Made by a program: the position numbers and the translations under genes. 64,000 nucleotides of DNA, from assembly GCA_019636615.1 (NCBI GenBank), contig JAHBXF010000001.1:1612001-1676000 (forward strand). The letters are read 5' to 3'. The notes under the pieces are model-generated. The model had not been told where the DNA came from, did not search any database, and saw only the letters and a program-made list of their open reading frames with translations. The stretch comes from Phycisphaeraceae bacterium (lineage in GTDB: Bacteria > Planctomycetota > Phycisphaerae > Phycisphaerales > UBA1924). The first letter of the stretch is position 1. Each line of letters starts with the position of its first letter. Shown here piece by piece: positions 34,194 through 43,197 of the stretch.

Positions 34194-36881
34194 ATGAGGC
34201 GTTCATTGCGTGTTCTCGGCCCCGCCGTGTGCGGACTTGTCATGCCGTTCTCGGGTGTTGCCGGCGCACAGGTTGTCGCCGGTGTGAACTCGGGGATTCC
34301 GCTGCAGGTCTTCGACACGGCCGCGGGGGCCTATGTGCAGCCGATGAACCTGGGGCTGATGGTGTGCAAGGCACTGGCGGCGGACGACGCGGCGAGGCTC
34401 TTTTACCTCTCAGACGGCCAGCGGCTGTTCATGGTTCCATACGACCCTCCGCACACGCCGGTGCTGTTGGCGAACTTTTCGGGTGCCGCGCAGGCTGTGG
34501 ACGGGGGGCTGGCCTTTGACGCGGCCACGGGGCGGCTGCTGGCCACGGCCTCAACCACGCCCACCACCCACGCCGACGCGCTCTTTGAAATAAACCCGCA
34601 GACGGGCGTTGTCACGTTCGTGCGTTCGCTGAGCGGCTTTGACTTTGGCGGCATCGACATCGATCCCGCGACAGGGGTGATGTACCTGGCCAACGACCGG
34701 ATCGCCGCGCGGGGAATTTTCTCGCTCTCACCCCCTTTCGAGACTTCTCAGCCGGTCTTTGTCGCCGGCTACCCGCAGAAGTCGGCAGGTCTGATTGAGA
34801 GTGATATAGACGGCCTGGCCGTGGGCGGGGGCGTGGTCTATCTCATCGCGGATGAAACGCAGTGGATGTACCGCTACCACCTTGCCAGCGGGCAATATCT
34901 GCCGCCGGTGGCGCAGACCGCCTTCGGGCCCGATCGTTTTTCGAGCGCGGGCGCGTACGCGCCGGGGCTCTTCTCCGCCGGTGTCAGAGACGCGGTGCTC
35001 ACGCTCACAGCGCCGCCCCAGTGCGAGACCGAGGCCGGCGGCGTGGCCCTGCTGACGGCGCGCGTTCAGAGCGTGGGAAACGCCACGGTTCGGGGCGTGA
35101 CGCTGAGGGTGGTGCTGCCCCAGGGGCTCACGCTTCTCGAATCGCAGCCCGCCGCGCAGCCCGACGGCCCGGGCGCCTGGGTATGGTCGCTCGGGGGCAT
35201 CGTGCCCCAGTCGCAGCGTGACGTGCTGCTCTCGGTGCGCATCGCGCAGGCGGGGCTGCACCCGGTGCAGGCGAGCGTGACCGCGGAAGACCCCGACCCG
35301 ACCCCGGCGAACAACGCGGCGACAACATCGGCGGGGGCGTTCGCGCCCCCCTGGGTTGAACGTGTGCACCCCGCGGTGCTGAGCACGGTGGCGGGCGCCC
35401 CGAGCGCGCAGGCGCCCGGCCTTTCAGGCGCACAGGTCATCGACGCGGCGGGAGATGGCATCGGCCTGCCCAGCGCCAGCGCGGACGGTCGCTCGTGGAT
35501 CATCCCCGTGCGCGTGGCCGGTGCGCAGCCCGGGGGAGATGTCGCGCTCTTGCTGCAACGTGCGCACGAGCCGCTCACAGCCGTGGCCAGAGAGGGCGCA
35601 TTCCCGGCGATTCCCGGCGCGGGCGGGGCGCGTGTGCCGGTGAGGGTCGTGGCGCGCGGGTTTGTCAACGATCGGGGCGACTGGGCCTTGGCCGGGGATG
35701 ATTCACGGGCGGGAGCGGGCGCCTTCGCCGCGCTGGTGTGGGACGACGGCACGGTGAACCCCGTGCTGCGCCAGGGCACGGGGGTTCCAGCGCTCGGCGC
35801 GGGCGATATTCTCTTCGGGAGCATGATCGAGGTCGTCGGGCTGGGGGCCGATGGCGGTCTGACAGCGCTGACAACCCTGACAGGCCCGGGTGTGACACCG
35901 GCGAACAACGCCGCGCTGCTGACAGACTTTGGCATGACGCTGCTCGCCAGGACAGGCGAGACGGTGCCGCTGAACCAGACCGGGGCGGGCGGGGCGCCCA
36001 CGTCGCGCACGTTGGCGTCGATCGGTTCGCCGGTTGAGGGCGTCAGCAGCGCGGACCAGTGGTGGGGCACCGGCGTCTTCGGGGCCGCGCTGAGCGGGGC
36101 GGGCGCGCACGCCGAGGTCGCGGCGGCCGCGCCGCGCTGGGGCGCGGTTGAAGTGATCGCGCAGGAGGGCAGGCCGCTTCCCTCGGGGCTCGGCGCGAAC
36201 AGGGCGTGCGACGGCCCGGCGCGCGCGGCGTTCATCGAGGCGCACGGCACACGCTGGTTGTGCGTTCGATTCAACGATGGGGACGACTGGCTGATCAAAG
36301 ACCATGCGCCCGCGGCGCAGCGGGGCGGGCTCGTCGACGGCGGCGATGGTCTGCGCTGGGGCGGCGTTGGGGGTGCCGCGGGTGCAGCGTGCTTTGTCGG
36401 CGCGGGGTCTCACATCGGCGGGGATGTTGTGATCGCGGGCGTGACCGATGCGCCCGACATGCTGCGCAACGAAGTGGCGTCCATGGTGGGCGGGGGCGTG
36501 CTGGCGAGAGAGAACGACGGTGTTGATCTCGACGGCGACGGCGCGGCGGACGCATACATCGCCGGGTTTGTGCCGTGGCGCAGCGTGATGATCGAGGATT
36601 CATGGTTGGCCGTGGTGCGGCTGCGGGCCGTGTCGGCCGCGGCCGGGTGCGGGGGCGACGCGGTGATCGGGCATGCGCTGCTGCGCATCGCGCTGCGGGG
36701 TGCGGGGGCGTGCTACGCCGACTTTAATGAAGACGGTGGTGTGGACGGGGCGGATGTTGAGGCGTTCTTCACGGCGTGGGAGGCGGGCGAGAGTGCCGCC
36801 GACGTGAACGGCGACGGGGGTGTTGACGGCGGCGATGTCGAGACGTTTTTCGTCGCGTGGGAAGCGGGTGAGTGCGCGTGA
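34194..36881 (+). CDS. Large secreted protein with DUF11-like domain and dockerin-like tail
   Basis: 895 aa; ATG 34194 is chosen over the adjacent ATG 34191 because GGAGGG directly abuts the latter. The signal peptide is LGPAVCGLVMPFSGVAGA. The first 270 residues look like a propeller (LFYLSDGQRLFMVPYD, DIDPATGVMYLANDR, VVYLIADETQWMYRY). Around residues 280-400 VRDAVLTLTAPPQCETEAGG, LRVVLPQGLTLLESQP and VTAEDPDPTPANNAATT form a DUF11/CARDB-like beta-sandwich. The rest is Gly/Ala-rich without assigned domains, ending in DFNEDGGVDGADVEAFFTAW and DVNGDGGVDGGDVETFFVAW dockerin-like units. Divergent from the hyaluronidase-like gene (288-bp intergenic). Probably a surface or matrix protein. Confidence 0.75.
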   Translation: MRRSLRVLGPAVCGLVMPFSGVAGAQVVAGVNSGIPLQVFDTAAGAYVQPMNLGLMVCKALAADDAARLFYLSDGQRLFMVPYDPPHTPVLLANFSGAAQAVDGGLAFDAATGRLLATASTTPTTHADALFEINPQTGVVTFVRSLSGFDFGGIDIDPATGVMYLANDRIAARGIFSLSPPFETSQPVFVAGYPQKSAGLIESDIDGLAVGGGVVYLIADETQWMYRYHLASGQYLPPVAQTAFGPDRFSSAGAYAPGLFSAGVRDAVLTLTAPPQCETEAGGVALLTARVQSVGNATVRGVTLRVVLPQGLTLLESQPAAQPDGPGAWVWSLGGIVPQSQRDVLLSVRIAQAGLHPVQASVTAEDPDPTPANNAATTSAGAFAPPWVERVHPAVLSTVAGAPSAQAPGLSGAQVIDAAGDGIGLPSASADGRSWIIPVRVAGAQPGGDVALLLQRAHEPLTAVAREGAFPAIPGAGGARVPVRVVARGFVNDRGDWALAGDDSRAGAGAFAALVWDDGTVNPVLRQGTGVPALGAGDILFGSMIEVVGLGADGGLTALTTLTGPGVTPANNAALLTDFGMTLLARTGETVPLNQTGAGGAPTSRTLASIGSPVEGVSSADQWWGTGVFGAALSGAGAHAEVAAAAPRWGAVEVIAQEGRPLPSGLGANRACDGPARAAFIEAHGTRWLCVRFNDGDDWLIKDHAPAAQRGGLVDGGDGLRWGGVGGAAGAACFVGAGSHIGGDVVIAGVTDAPDMLRNEVASMVGGGVLARENDGVDLDGDGAADAYIAGFVPWRSVMIEDSWLAVVRLRAVSAAAGCGGDAVIGHALLRIALRGAGACYADFNEDGGVDGADVEAFFTAWEAGESAADVNGDGGVDGGDVETFFVAWEAGECA

Positions 36882-36925
36882 GTGCACCCGAGGCGTGGTG
36901 GGCGGCGGCGGGCGTGACGAAAGGA

Positions 36926-37231
36926 TCAGTCGTTCACGCCGGGCCTTGAAGCGGGATCGACCACGCGAACATTGCGGCGGCCGTCGAGGATGCCGTTGGG
37001 GGCCTGCGCCCGCCGGAAGAAGGACGCGACCCGGGCGTAGAGCCAGAGGATCATGCCCAGCACGAGCAGCAGAAGGGCGAAGGGGAGCAGGAGCACAACC
37101 AGCACGGCCATGACCGCAACGGCCAGCACGGCGGCGAGGATGCGGCCCAGCAGGGTGGGACGGGTGTGCACAAACTCCGCGGCGCGCCCCGCGCTGCTGG
37201 AGAAGGTGCGGATGGTCGTGACGGTGAACAC
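36926..37231 (-). CDS. Small single-pass membrane protein
   Basis: 101 aa from a GTG at 37231, the only reasonable start before the hydrophobic core; no clear Shine-Dalgarno. A Thr/Ser-rich N-terminus precedes a roughly 40-residue hydrophobic stretch (LGRILAAVLAVAVMAVLVVL then LPFALLLLVLGMILWLYARV), enough for one long or two short helices, and a basic C-terminal tail (FFRRAQAPNGILDGRRNVRV). No family recognised. Convergent with the 34194 gene; the PEP-CTERM-type gene lies upstream on the same strand behind a strong hairpin. Confidence 0.5.
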   Translation of the reverse strand: MFTVTTIRTFSSSAGRAAEFVHTRPTLLGRILAAVLAVAVMAVLVVLLLPFALLLLVLGMILWLYARVASFFRRAQAPNGILDGRRNVRVVDPASRPGVND

Positions 37232-37265
37232 GCGTGAGATTGTAGAAACCGGAGGGTGGCGCGCG

Positions 37266-37304
37266 CACCACCGGCCCGCGAAGTTTCGCGGGCCGGCGGT
37301 GGTG
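37266..37304 (-). terminator. Strong GC-rich hairpin after the PEP-CTERM-type gene
   Basis: CACCACCGGCCCGCGAA (37266-37282) pairs with TTCGCGGGCCGGCGGTGGTG (37285-37304) apart from a three-base bulge, with only GT in the loop. It lies between two minus-strand genes. No T-run follows, so termination is inferred from position and stability. Confidence 0.45.
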
Positions 37305-37362
37305 AGCGTCCGTGTGTGTGAGTCAGGCGATGAAGGGGCGTTCCAACCCGCATGTTCCGGGC

Positions 37363-38073
37363 TTATGCACGGCGGCGGCGGGTGGCGACCAGGCCGAGGC
37401 CCACCCCCGCCAACGCGGCGCACCCGGGGGCGGGCACGACGACGATCTGGTCCTGGTAGGAGTTGTTGGTGATCGCGGCGTACCGCGTCGTATCGAAGGA
37501 GAGGTTGTCGGTCCAGGAGAAGAAGCCGTTGAGGATGTTCTGCACGCCGGACCACAGGGCGTTGCCGTTGGTGCGGGTGGCAGAGAACTGGCCGGACGTG
37601 ATGTCAAGGCTCGCGGCCCCGATGGAAGGGTTGTAGTCGATGATGACTTCCCAGAGCGCCAACTGGAATGAGGCCGCGATGTCGTTCGAGGCCGAGGTTT
37701 CGAGTTGCACGCCCAGTGCGTAGTCGTAGAGGGCCGCGACAGCGCGGGCCTTGTCCATGCCCATCGCGCCGCCGACAGGGGCGGAAGCAACCGGCAGAAC
37801 AGAGTAGTGGCGTGTGGTGGAAGAAACATGCTGGGAAAGATCGATGCAGTAGGTGATCATCTCGCCGGTGAGCATCTCGCCCAGGCCGGTGCCGTTGCTG
37901 AAGGAGTGGCGGAGTTGGCCCGCGAAGACATTGAAGGATTCAGAACCGTTCGTGACACGGACGTTGTGGCCGGCGCCCTTGCCGAGATACCGCATATCGA
38001 CGACGTCTGCGCTGACGGCGGCGGACATGGAACCAACGGCGAGGATGCAGGCAAAGAGAGCGCGGGTGTTCAT
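37363..38073 (-). CDS. Surface protein with thioester-domain-like motif and PEP-CTERM-like anchor
   Basis: 236 aa from ATG 38073, with GGAGGAG seven bases upstream. Signal peptide ALFACILAVGSMSAAVSA. The mature domain has GEMITYCIDLSQHVSS and AASFQLALWEVIIDYNPS, which match the Cys motif and the QxAxW motif whose side chains form an internal Cys-Gln thioester in bacterial surface adhesins. The C-terminus VVPAPGCAALAGVGLGLVATRRRR is a PEP-CTERM-like sorting signal (VPAPG, helix, basic tail). Such proteins are anchored by exosortase-type systems. If the thioester forms, the protein could attach covalently to amines on a target surface; this is inference. Confidence 0.65.
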   Translation of the reverse strand: MNTRALFACILAVGSMSAAVSADVVDMRYLGKGAGHNVRVTNGSESFNVFAGQLRHSFSNGTGLGEMLTGEMITYCIDLSQHVSSTTRHYSVLPVASAPVGGAMGMDKARAVAALYDYALGVQLETSASNDIAASFQLALWEVIIDYNPSIGAASLDITSGQFSATRTNGNALWSGVQNILNGFFSWTDNLSFDTTRYAAITNNSYQDQIVVVPAPGCAALAGVGLGLVATRRRRA

Positions 38074-38591
38074 ATGTTTCTCCTCCGGGTATTGATTGAG
38101 TCTTTTCGAGCGGCGCGCCCGTTCGCTGGATTCGCCGGCCGCGACGTGGTGCCGCGGCGGATGAAGATTGCAATTCGCCGGTGAGGTGTGCCACCCAATC
38201 GCGATGCTCGTGATGGCTTTGGGGGTGGGCCTGCGCGGGGTGTGCCGCGGGGGTCGGGCCTTGGGGGCACTGCGGCGGTACGCCGGGGGGGTTATCAGAC
38301 GGCCGTGGGGGTGGCAAGGCGTGCCGGCACGTGCACCGGTGGCGCGGTGAGCGCGGCGGCGAGGCAGATGGGGTTAAGCCTTTACAGCACGCTCCTCACC
38401 CCGCCGCTTCGCGGAGAAGATGGGGCTGAGAGGCCCGCCTGCCGCTTGAGGACGTACGTGGGTGAAAACCGCGGCACACGACATGCGTGATTCGGCAGAG
38501 CGATGAAGTTGGTTATTCGTGGTGAAGCAGGCGGCCCCGCAGGAACCCGAGCCGAGCAGTCTATCACATCAACGCCGAATAAGTCTCCGGG
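38074..38591. other. Intergenic region without recognised gene
   Basis: About 520 bp between divergent genes. Frames on both strands are short and lack coding character. It should hold the promoter of the minus-strand PEP-CTERM-type gene, not identified. Confidence 0.5.
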
Positions 38592-38621
38592 TTGTCCGAG
38601 GGTATGAGGAGTGACTATACT
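38592..38621 (+). promoter_or_regulatory. Candidate sigma-70-type promoter
   Basis: TTGTCC (38592-38597), an 18-bp spacer and TATACT (38616-38621), 34 bp upstream of ATG 38656. Match by eye to the -35/-10 consensus. Confidence 0.5.
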
Positions 38622-38655
38622 GCCTTGTCTCGTAACATACACATTGAGGTGCGAC

Positions 38656-39297
38656 ATGGGTTTACTCCTGGGGCTGGTAGGCGGAACCGTGGGCGGGGTC
38701 GTTGGGGCGGCGATCTGGGCGTTCATCGCCTATACCACCAGCTATGAAGTCGGCTGGATCGCCTGGGGAGTGGGCGTGCTCTCCGGCGTGGGCATGGCCC
38801 TGGGCACCCGCAAGGACACCTCGATGCTCACGGGCATACTTGCCGCGGTGATCGCGCTGGTCGCGGTCCTCGCGGGCAAGTACATCGCCATCACCTACAT
38901 GGTCAACGACCACATGCCGTCTTCCTTGTCCATCACGATCAGCAACAATGACATTCAGGTTCACCTCGCCGATCAGCTGGTCGAGGAGTATCAGCAGGCC
39001 GGCAAGCCCGTGGTCTGGCCCGAGGGGATGACCGTCGAAAAGGCCGCCACCGAGGCTGACTATCCCAAAAACCTCTGGGCCGACATGCTCACCCGGTGGA
39101 ATGCCCTTGCGCCCGAGGATATCGAGCAGCGCCGCGAGTTCCTCACCGAGGAATCCAAGCAGTCCCTCTCTCAGGCCAAGTCCCTGGTCGCGGAAGACGC
39201 GTTCACCGAATCCTTCAGCCTCTTCGACGCCCTCTGGTTCATCCTCGCCATCGGCAGCGCGTACAAAATCGGCTCGGGCAGCGGCGAGGACGAGTAA
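38656..39297 (+). CDS. Integral membrane protein of unknown function
   Basis: 213 aa from ATG 38656, with GAGGTG five bases upstream and a candidate promoter at 38592-38621. Three hydrophobic segments occur at the N-terminus: LLLGLVGGTVGGVVGAAIWA, a second around VGWIAWGVGVLSGVGMALG, and TGILAAVIALVAVLAGKYIA. A soluble segment of about 100 residues rich in Glu/Lys (HLADQLVEEYQQAG, TVEKAATEADYPKNLWADML) follows, and a last short hydrophobic stretch (FSLFDALWFILAIGSAYKIG) closes the protein. No family is recognised. It is the last ordinary gene before the RHS-tail cassette island. Confidence 0.7.
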   Translation: MGLLLGLVGGTVGGVVGAAIWAFIAYTTSYEVGWIAWGVGVLSGVGMALGTRKDTSMLTGILAAVIALVAVLAGKYIAITYMVNDHMPSSLSITISNNDIQVHLADQLVEEYQQAGKPVVWPEGMTVEKAATEADYPKNLWADMLTRWNALAPEDIEQRREFLTEESKQSLSQAKSLVAEDAFTESFSLFDALWFILAIGSAYKIGSGSGEDE

Positions 39298-39386
39298 CGT
39301 ATCAACAGGCGTTGCCCGCACGTCTTACTTCACCTCCGCCTACGGCGTCGCCGGATGCACACGCCGCCCAACCTCGCTCGCATAAC

Positions 39387-39550
39387 GGCGGGTGGCACCG
39401 AACGTTAGAGATTGTGAGTACGTGCCACCGATCGCCGGTTCCTCCGGCGATCGGTGCTGATACGCCATCCACGTCGTCATGCGCGATGGGTTCCTTCTGC
39501 CCTTCCCATGGTCTTTGTCCTTGACAGAGCGACAGGTCAGGGTCGATCAA
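39387..39550 (+). repeat. Cassette intergenic repeat, copy R1 (truncated)
   Basis: Begins GGCGGGTGGCACCGAACGTT and contains the perfect hairpin CACCGATCGCCGG-TTCCT-CCGGCGATCGGTG at 39426-39456. The following CTTGACAG and GTCGATCAA blocks are shared with copies R2-R4. Similarity stops near 39550, whereas R2 and R3 continue. Confidence 0.85.
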
Positions 39551-40147
39551 GCGCGAGGCGGGCCGCGCGATGGGTGAGGCCGCGCGGGTGGTGAAGTGGC
39601 CCGAGTGGTAATGCGGCGCGGCACTCCCCCTGCCCCGCCCTCTTCAGCAAGAGGCATCGGCTCCCCGCCCGCATCAAGCCTCGCACTCAGATGTTCTGGC
39701 AGGCCGAAGCGCCTGGTCTCCAGGAGCCGCCAGTTTCACGCCTCCCCATCGCCCCAGCCGCCCCCATCACCCCGTGCGTCCTCAAGCGACGACACGAGCC
39801 CTTTCTGCCTTCTCTTCGCCGAGAAGCGGCGGGGGTCAACAGCGTGGGGTCGCCGCGTCAGCGGCACCCCACGAACACGACACCAGAACCTCTGAGCGCC
39901 GCGAAGCGGCGCGGCCGATCTCACCCCGCGCCCGCCGCACCGCGACTCGTCAACTCCCGCGCTCCGCCGACTCACGAATGCCGCGCATTCACCCGCGAGC
40001 CTGCATCAACCCATCCACCCATCCACCCAGCGACGATCGGCCCCGCCCCAAGGCCCGGGGGGGTTGGTTGCCCCCAAGGCCCGAGAAGTGTGTACCCGTT
40101 TGACCGCGTTGTCACCCCCGGCTAACGTGTGAAAGAGGCCGCGCCCC
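39551..40147. other. Non-coding stretch upstream of RHS cassette 1
   Basis: About 600 bp. No reading frame has convincing coding character. It includes short GC-rich inverted repeats (for example CGCCGCGAAGCGGCG near 39898). Only the last 80 bp before the RHS start (CCCGAGAAGTG, TGACCG, CGGCTAAC blocks) resemble the equivalent region of R2 and R3. Confidence 0.5.
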
Positions 40148-41137
40148 ATGATGCTCGCACGAGACATCCCCAAGCCGGAAACCTTCGGCGTGCCCGTGGT
40201 GTACGCCGCGGGCGATGTGAACCGCGACGGTGTGTGCGATGGGTTCGACCCTCAAGACTGGGACGACTACAACGACTACGGCGTGGGCGCACTGGCGGTG
40301 GATCTTGATGTCAACCGCGACGGCGTGGTAGACAGCGCCGACCGCGCCCTGGTGCAGGGGCACGCCGACTGGGCGCTCTGGACGAGCCACGGCCGCGGGA
40401 GTGCGAGCCGCCTGCACAACCGGCGCGGCTACGCGGGGTACGAGTACGACCCGGCCACCGCCCAGTGGCACGTGCGCCACCGCGTGCTTGTCAGCGAGAT
40501 GGGACGGTGGAACCGCAGAGATCCGCTCGGATACGTGGACGGCATGAGTGTGTATGAGTACGTGCGGTCTATGCCGGTGGTGGCGACGGATCCGAGTGGG
40601 TTGGTCTATGACCAGTGCCCATCTGGCGAGTGTGGAGTAAATCACAGGTTGCCTATTGGGAACGGGTCCTTCTATCCGGATCCGACTCGCTGGCCTATAG
40701 GACCGCACAGAGATCTAGCATGTGACCGATGGGCAAAGAATGCATGTGATCGCCCGGGACTAAGGGCGTATCCCAGTTGTTATGATAGGTGCGTATCGGC
40801 AGCTTCAAGCTGCTGCTCGGGTGGAGGGAGTGAGGCGTCATGCACCCAAAGGGGACTTGTCAGAGGCACATCTTGCGTTGATAAAATATTGTCTCCAATA
40901 TTGGCCTGTACGGAAGCCTGTTTAAATGCCACCTGGGCCGCTACATGCGAGCCTGCTTGTGGGCCATACGTAATTGGTGGAGTAGTAACCACGTGTGCAT
41001 TCACTTGCCAAAAAGTACTTCCATGTTTGTCTAAGTGTTTAGCGGGGCTTGCTGCATTTTGTACTACGTGTGCGATTGGCATTTTGTTGGAGTGTTATGA
41101 AGGCTGTGGGGGGGAGTACAAGGTGATTGTGTTATGA
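40148..41137 (+). CDS. RHS-tail cassette 1: RHS core with Cys-rich C-terminal domain
   Basis: 329 aa. Residues 1-152 are almost the same as in the genes at 42088 and 45721: two EF-hand loops (DVNRDGVCDGFDPQDW and DLDVNRDGVVDSADRAL), then the RHS-associated core (YAGYEYDPATAQWH, VSEMGRWNRRDPLGYVDGMS, VYEYV, VATDPSGL). No signal peptide and none of the long YD-repeat barrel is present, so this is a detached tail. From residue 153 the sequence is unrelated to the other copies and holds about 22 Cys in 177 residues, with a hydrophobic second half. The DNA of this part is clearly more AT-rich. By analogy with RHS polymorphic toxins it may be an effector domain. Its TGA overlaps the next ATG by four bases. 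Confidence 0.75.
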   Translation: MMLARDIPKPETFGVPVVYAAGDVNRDGVCDGFDPQDWDDYNDYGVGALAVDLDVNRDGVVDSADRALVQGHADWALWTSHGRGSASRLHNRRGYAGYEYDPATAQWHVRHRVLVSEMGRWNRRDPLGYVDGMSVYEYVRSMPVVATDPSGLVYDQCPSGECGVNHRLPIGNGSFYPDPTRWPIGPHRDLACDRWAKNACDRPGLRAYPSCYDRCVSAASSCCSGGGSEASCTQRGLVRGTSCVDKILSPILACTEACLNATWAATCEPACGPYVIGGVVTTCAFTCQKVLPCLSKCLAGLAAFCTTCAIGILLECYEGCGGEYKVIVL

Positions 41138-41379
41138 AAAATGTACATCGTGCGCGAACTGGTTCTCCAGTCTCGCGCGCCCTAAATACCATGACTGCAA
41201 TTGCGACTGCCTTATGCATCGCCACTGCTGTACTTATGCCAAGCTATAATGGGTTATGGCTCGTCGTGGGGCATTTCCTTATATGGTCGGTATATGGCGC
41301 AGAGATGCGACGAGCATCGCGATTCAAGCATGATCAGCCAACCGTAGCGATTTCCGCCGAACAGCGGAGTGGTCGCTAA
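41134..41379 (+). CDS. Small membrane protein, putative immunity partner of cassette 1
   Basis: 81 aa. ATG overlaps the RHS-tail stop (ATGA), so translation is coupled. Hydrophobic segments TMTAIATALCIATAVLMPSY and LWLVVGHFLIWSVYGAEM suggest two transmembrane helices, with basic termini. No family recognised. Position and size fit the immunity gene of a polymorphic toxin pair, but nothing in the sequence proves it. AT-richer than the core genes. Confidence 0.55.
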   Translation: MKNVHRARTGSPVSRALNTMTAIATALCIATAVLMPSYNGLWLVVGHFLIWSVYGAEMRRASRFKHDQPTVAISAEQRSGR

Positions 41380-41534
41380 GACTCTGAGCCATAAAGGACA
41401 CAAAGCATTCTGGCCTGTCCGACGGGTTTCTGACAATGCGGCATAACTATTTAAGAATAGTTTGTCGGAGCTGGTCGGAGGGCTGGCAGATGAGGGCGAT
41501 ATGCAGGGGGCTATGCCCGTGATCTCGGCCAGTC

Positions 41535-42087
41535 GGCGGGTGTCACCGAACGTTGCAGATTAAGAATACGTGCCACCGATCGCTGGTCACTCCGGCGAGC
41601 GGTGGCGATGCGCCTTCCTCGCCGTCACGCGCGACGGCTTCCTTCCATCCTTTCCAAAATTCCCTTCCTTGACTGTGGGGTTGATCAGAGTCGATCAACC
41701 GCTCGCGGCGGCTTGCACGAAGCGTCAGGCGGCACGACACAGACCGTGCCACTGCACCGCCGTCTTCGGCGCGTGCAGTGGTGAACACGAGTCCAAGACT
41801 CGCGCGGCGGATCGAAGGGTGGTGCTTGGGCGACCAATCTCCAGTCACTTCGTGCCATCGAAGTCGGTTCCCCCGAGTTCGATGCGATGATGGGTGCAAC
41901 CACGCGCGGCTTCGCGGTTTGTTGGTGGAACGGCTCTCTCTGAGAGCCGCGCGATGCTTGGCTGGTGCGTCAGGCCCTGGCCATGCCACGCTCGGGCCAG
42001 GAGTGGATTCCACACGAACGCCCGAGAAGTGCGCTCGATTGACCGGCAACCCCATCTCGGCTAACCTGCCGTCCGGGCCGCTGCATC
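41535..42087 (+). repeat. Cassette intergenic repeat, copy R2 (553 bp, full)
   Basis: It runs from GGCGGGTGTCACCGAACGTT to the ATG of RHS cassette 2. Four hairpins are visible: H1 41574-41604 (one mismatch and a G-T pair relative to the perfect form), H2 41752-41778 (CTGCAC/GTGCAG), H3 41856-41884 (CATCGAAGTCGG/CCGAGTTCGATG) and H4 41931-41949 (CGGCTCTC-TCT-GAGAGCCG). R3 shares all of it, and homology continues into the RHS coding sequence. The 155 bp between 41380 and this copy hold no gene. Confidence 0.85.
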
Positions 42088-43197
42088 ATGATGCTCGCAC
42101 GAGACATCCCCAAGCCGGAAGCCAACGGCGTGCCGACGGTGTACGCCGCGGGTGATGTCAACCGCGACGGCGTGTGCGATGGGTTCGACCCGCAAGACTG
42201 GGACGACTACAACGACTACGGCGTGGGCGCGCTGGCGGTGGATCTTGATGTCAACCGCGACGGCGTGGTAGACAGCGCAGACCGCGCCCTGGTGCAAGGG
42301 CACGCGGACTGGCTGCTGTGGACCAACCATGGCCGCGGGAGCGTCAGCCGCATGCAAAACCGGCGCGGCTACGCGGGGTACGAGTACGACCCGGCGACGT
42401 CCCAGTGGCACGTGCGGAACCGCGTGCTGGTGAGCGAGATGGGGCGGTGGAATCGGCGGGAACCCCTCGGCTATATCGACGGTCCAAGCCTCTACTCTTA
42501 CGTCAAATCCACACCACTTTTCTACGTGGACCCGAGCGGGCTGCAAGGTGAACCAGTATATCGAAAGGCAGGGACTACAGCCAGAGATTGGGACCGGTTA
42601 ACGGCACCGTCCCCGGTCGGCACAGCGAGAATCGTTGGCCGAGCGATCAAACTGGAGAATCCATTTTGGTCACCCTTAATGGCTACTTATGTCACGCCTG
42701 AGTCCACGCCATTGGTACACGTTGGAATTCGGCTGGCCAACGGGGATATATGGTCGTTCGGTCCCGGAGATCCGATCATGATAGAAGACTCATTTGCCAA
42801 TAGCCGCGTGGTGAAACGCGGGTACGAGGATAATTGGCTTGAGTTGGACATGTACGATCATCCTTGGGCACTCCATGAAAAAGGCATTGAGGCGGTATTT
42901 CGGTTTAATGGCTTTGACGATCATACTATGCGAAAAGCTATCGAACGATCGATCGTCTCTGGAAAGTACCTCGGCAATAACTATCACCAGACGCACAGAA
43001 ATTGCCAACATTGGATGTGGGATGTGATCCGTACTTATGACTCCATTTCTAAAAATGCTCTGCCTCAGGACCCGTATAATCCGCACATTGTCCTCATGTC
43101 CATGGTGTGGAGTTGGCTACATTTTGGCGGAGATTGTGCATGCTATGGAACTGGAAATCAGTGTGCCGATGGCTTCGGAAGGCCGTGTGTCATTTAA
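42088..43197 (+). CDS. RHS-tail cassette 2: RHS core with papain/LRAT-like C-terminal domain
   Basis: 369 aa. Residues 1-152 carry the same EF-hand pair and RHS core as cassettes 1 and 3 (RREPLGYIDGPSLYSYVKS, VDPSGL at the junction). The 217-residue C-terminal domain is different: PLVHVGIRLANGDIWSFGPG followed much later by NNYHQTHRNCQHWMWDVI. A His at the start of a strand and a later NCxHW motif resemble permuted papain-like folds of the LRAT/NlpC type (NCEHF in LRAT), which act as acyltransferases, thiol peptidases or amidases. That is a motif-level inference. The base composition falls sharply after the junction. The stop lies two bases before the start of the partner gene. Confidence 0.7.
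   Translation: MMLARDIPKPEANGVPTVYAAGDVNRDGVCDGFDPQDWDDYNDYGVGALAVDLDVNRDGVVDSADRALVQGHADWLLWTNHGRGSVSRMQNRRGYAGYEYDPATSQWHVRNRVLVSEMGRWNRREPLGYIDGPSLYSYVKSTPLFYVDPSGLQGEPVYRKAGTTARDWDRLTAPSPVGTARIVGRAIKLENPFWSPLMATYVTPESTPLVHVGIRLANGDIWSFGPGDPIMIEDSFANSRVVKRGYEDNWLELDMYDHPWALHEKGIEAVFRFNGFDDHTMRKAIERSIVSGKYLGNNYHQTHRNCQHWMWDVIRTYDSISKNALPQDPYNPHIVLMSMVWSWLHFGGDCACYGTGNQCADGFGRPCVI

Noticed and set aside
41778..42155. Open frames inside R2 and R3 (for example about 125 aa ending within the RHS head)
   Set aside because: Both copies have such frames but they run out of frame into the RHS gene, have atypical composition and overlap the conserved hairpins; structure conservation explains the similarity better.
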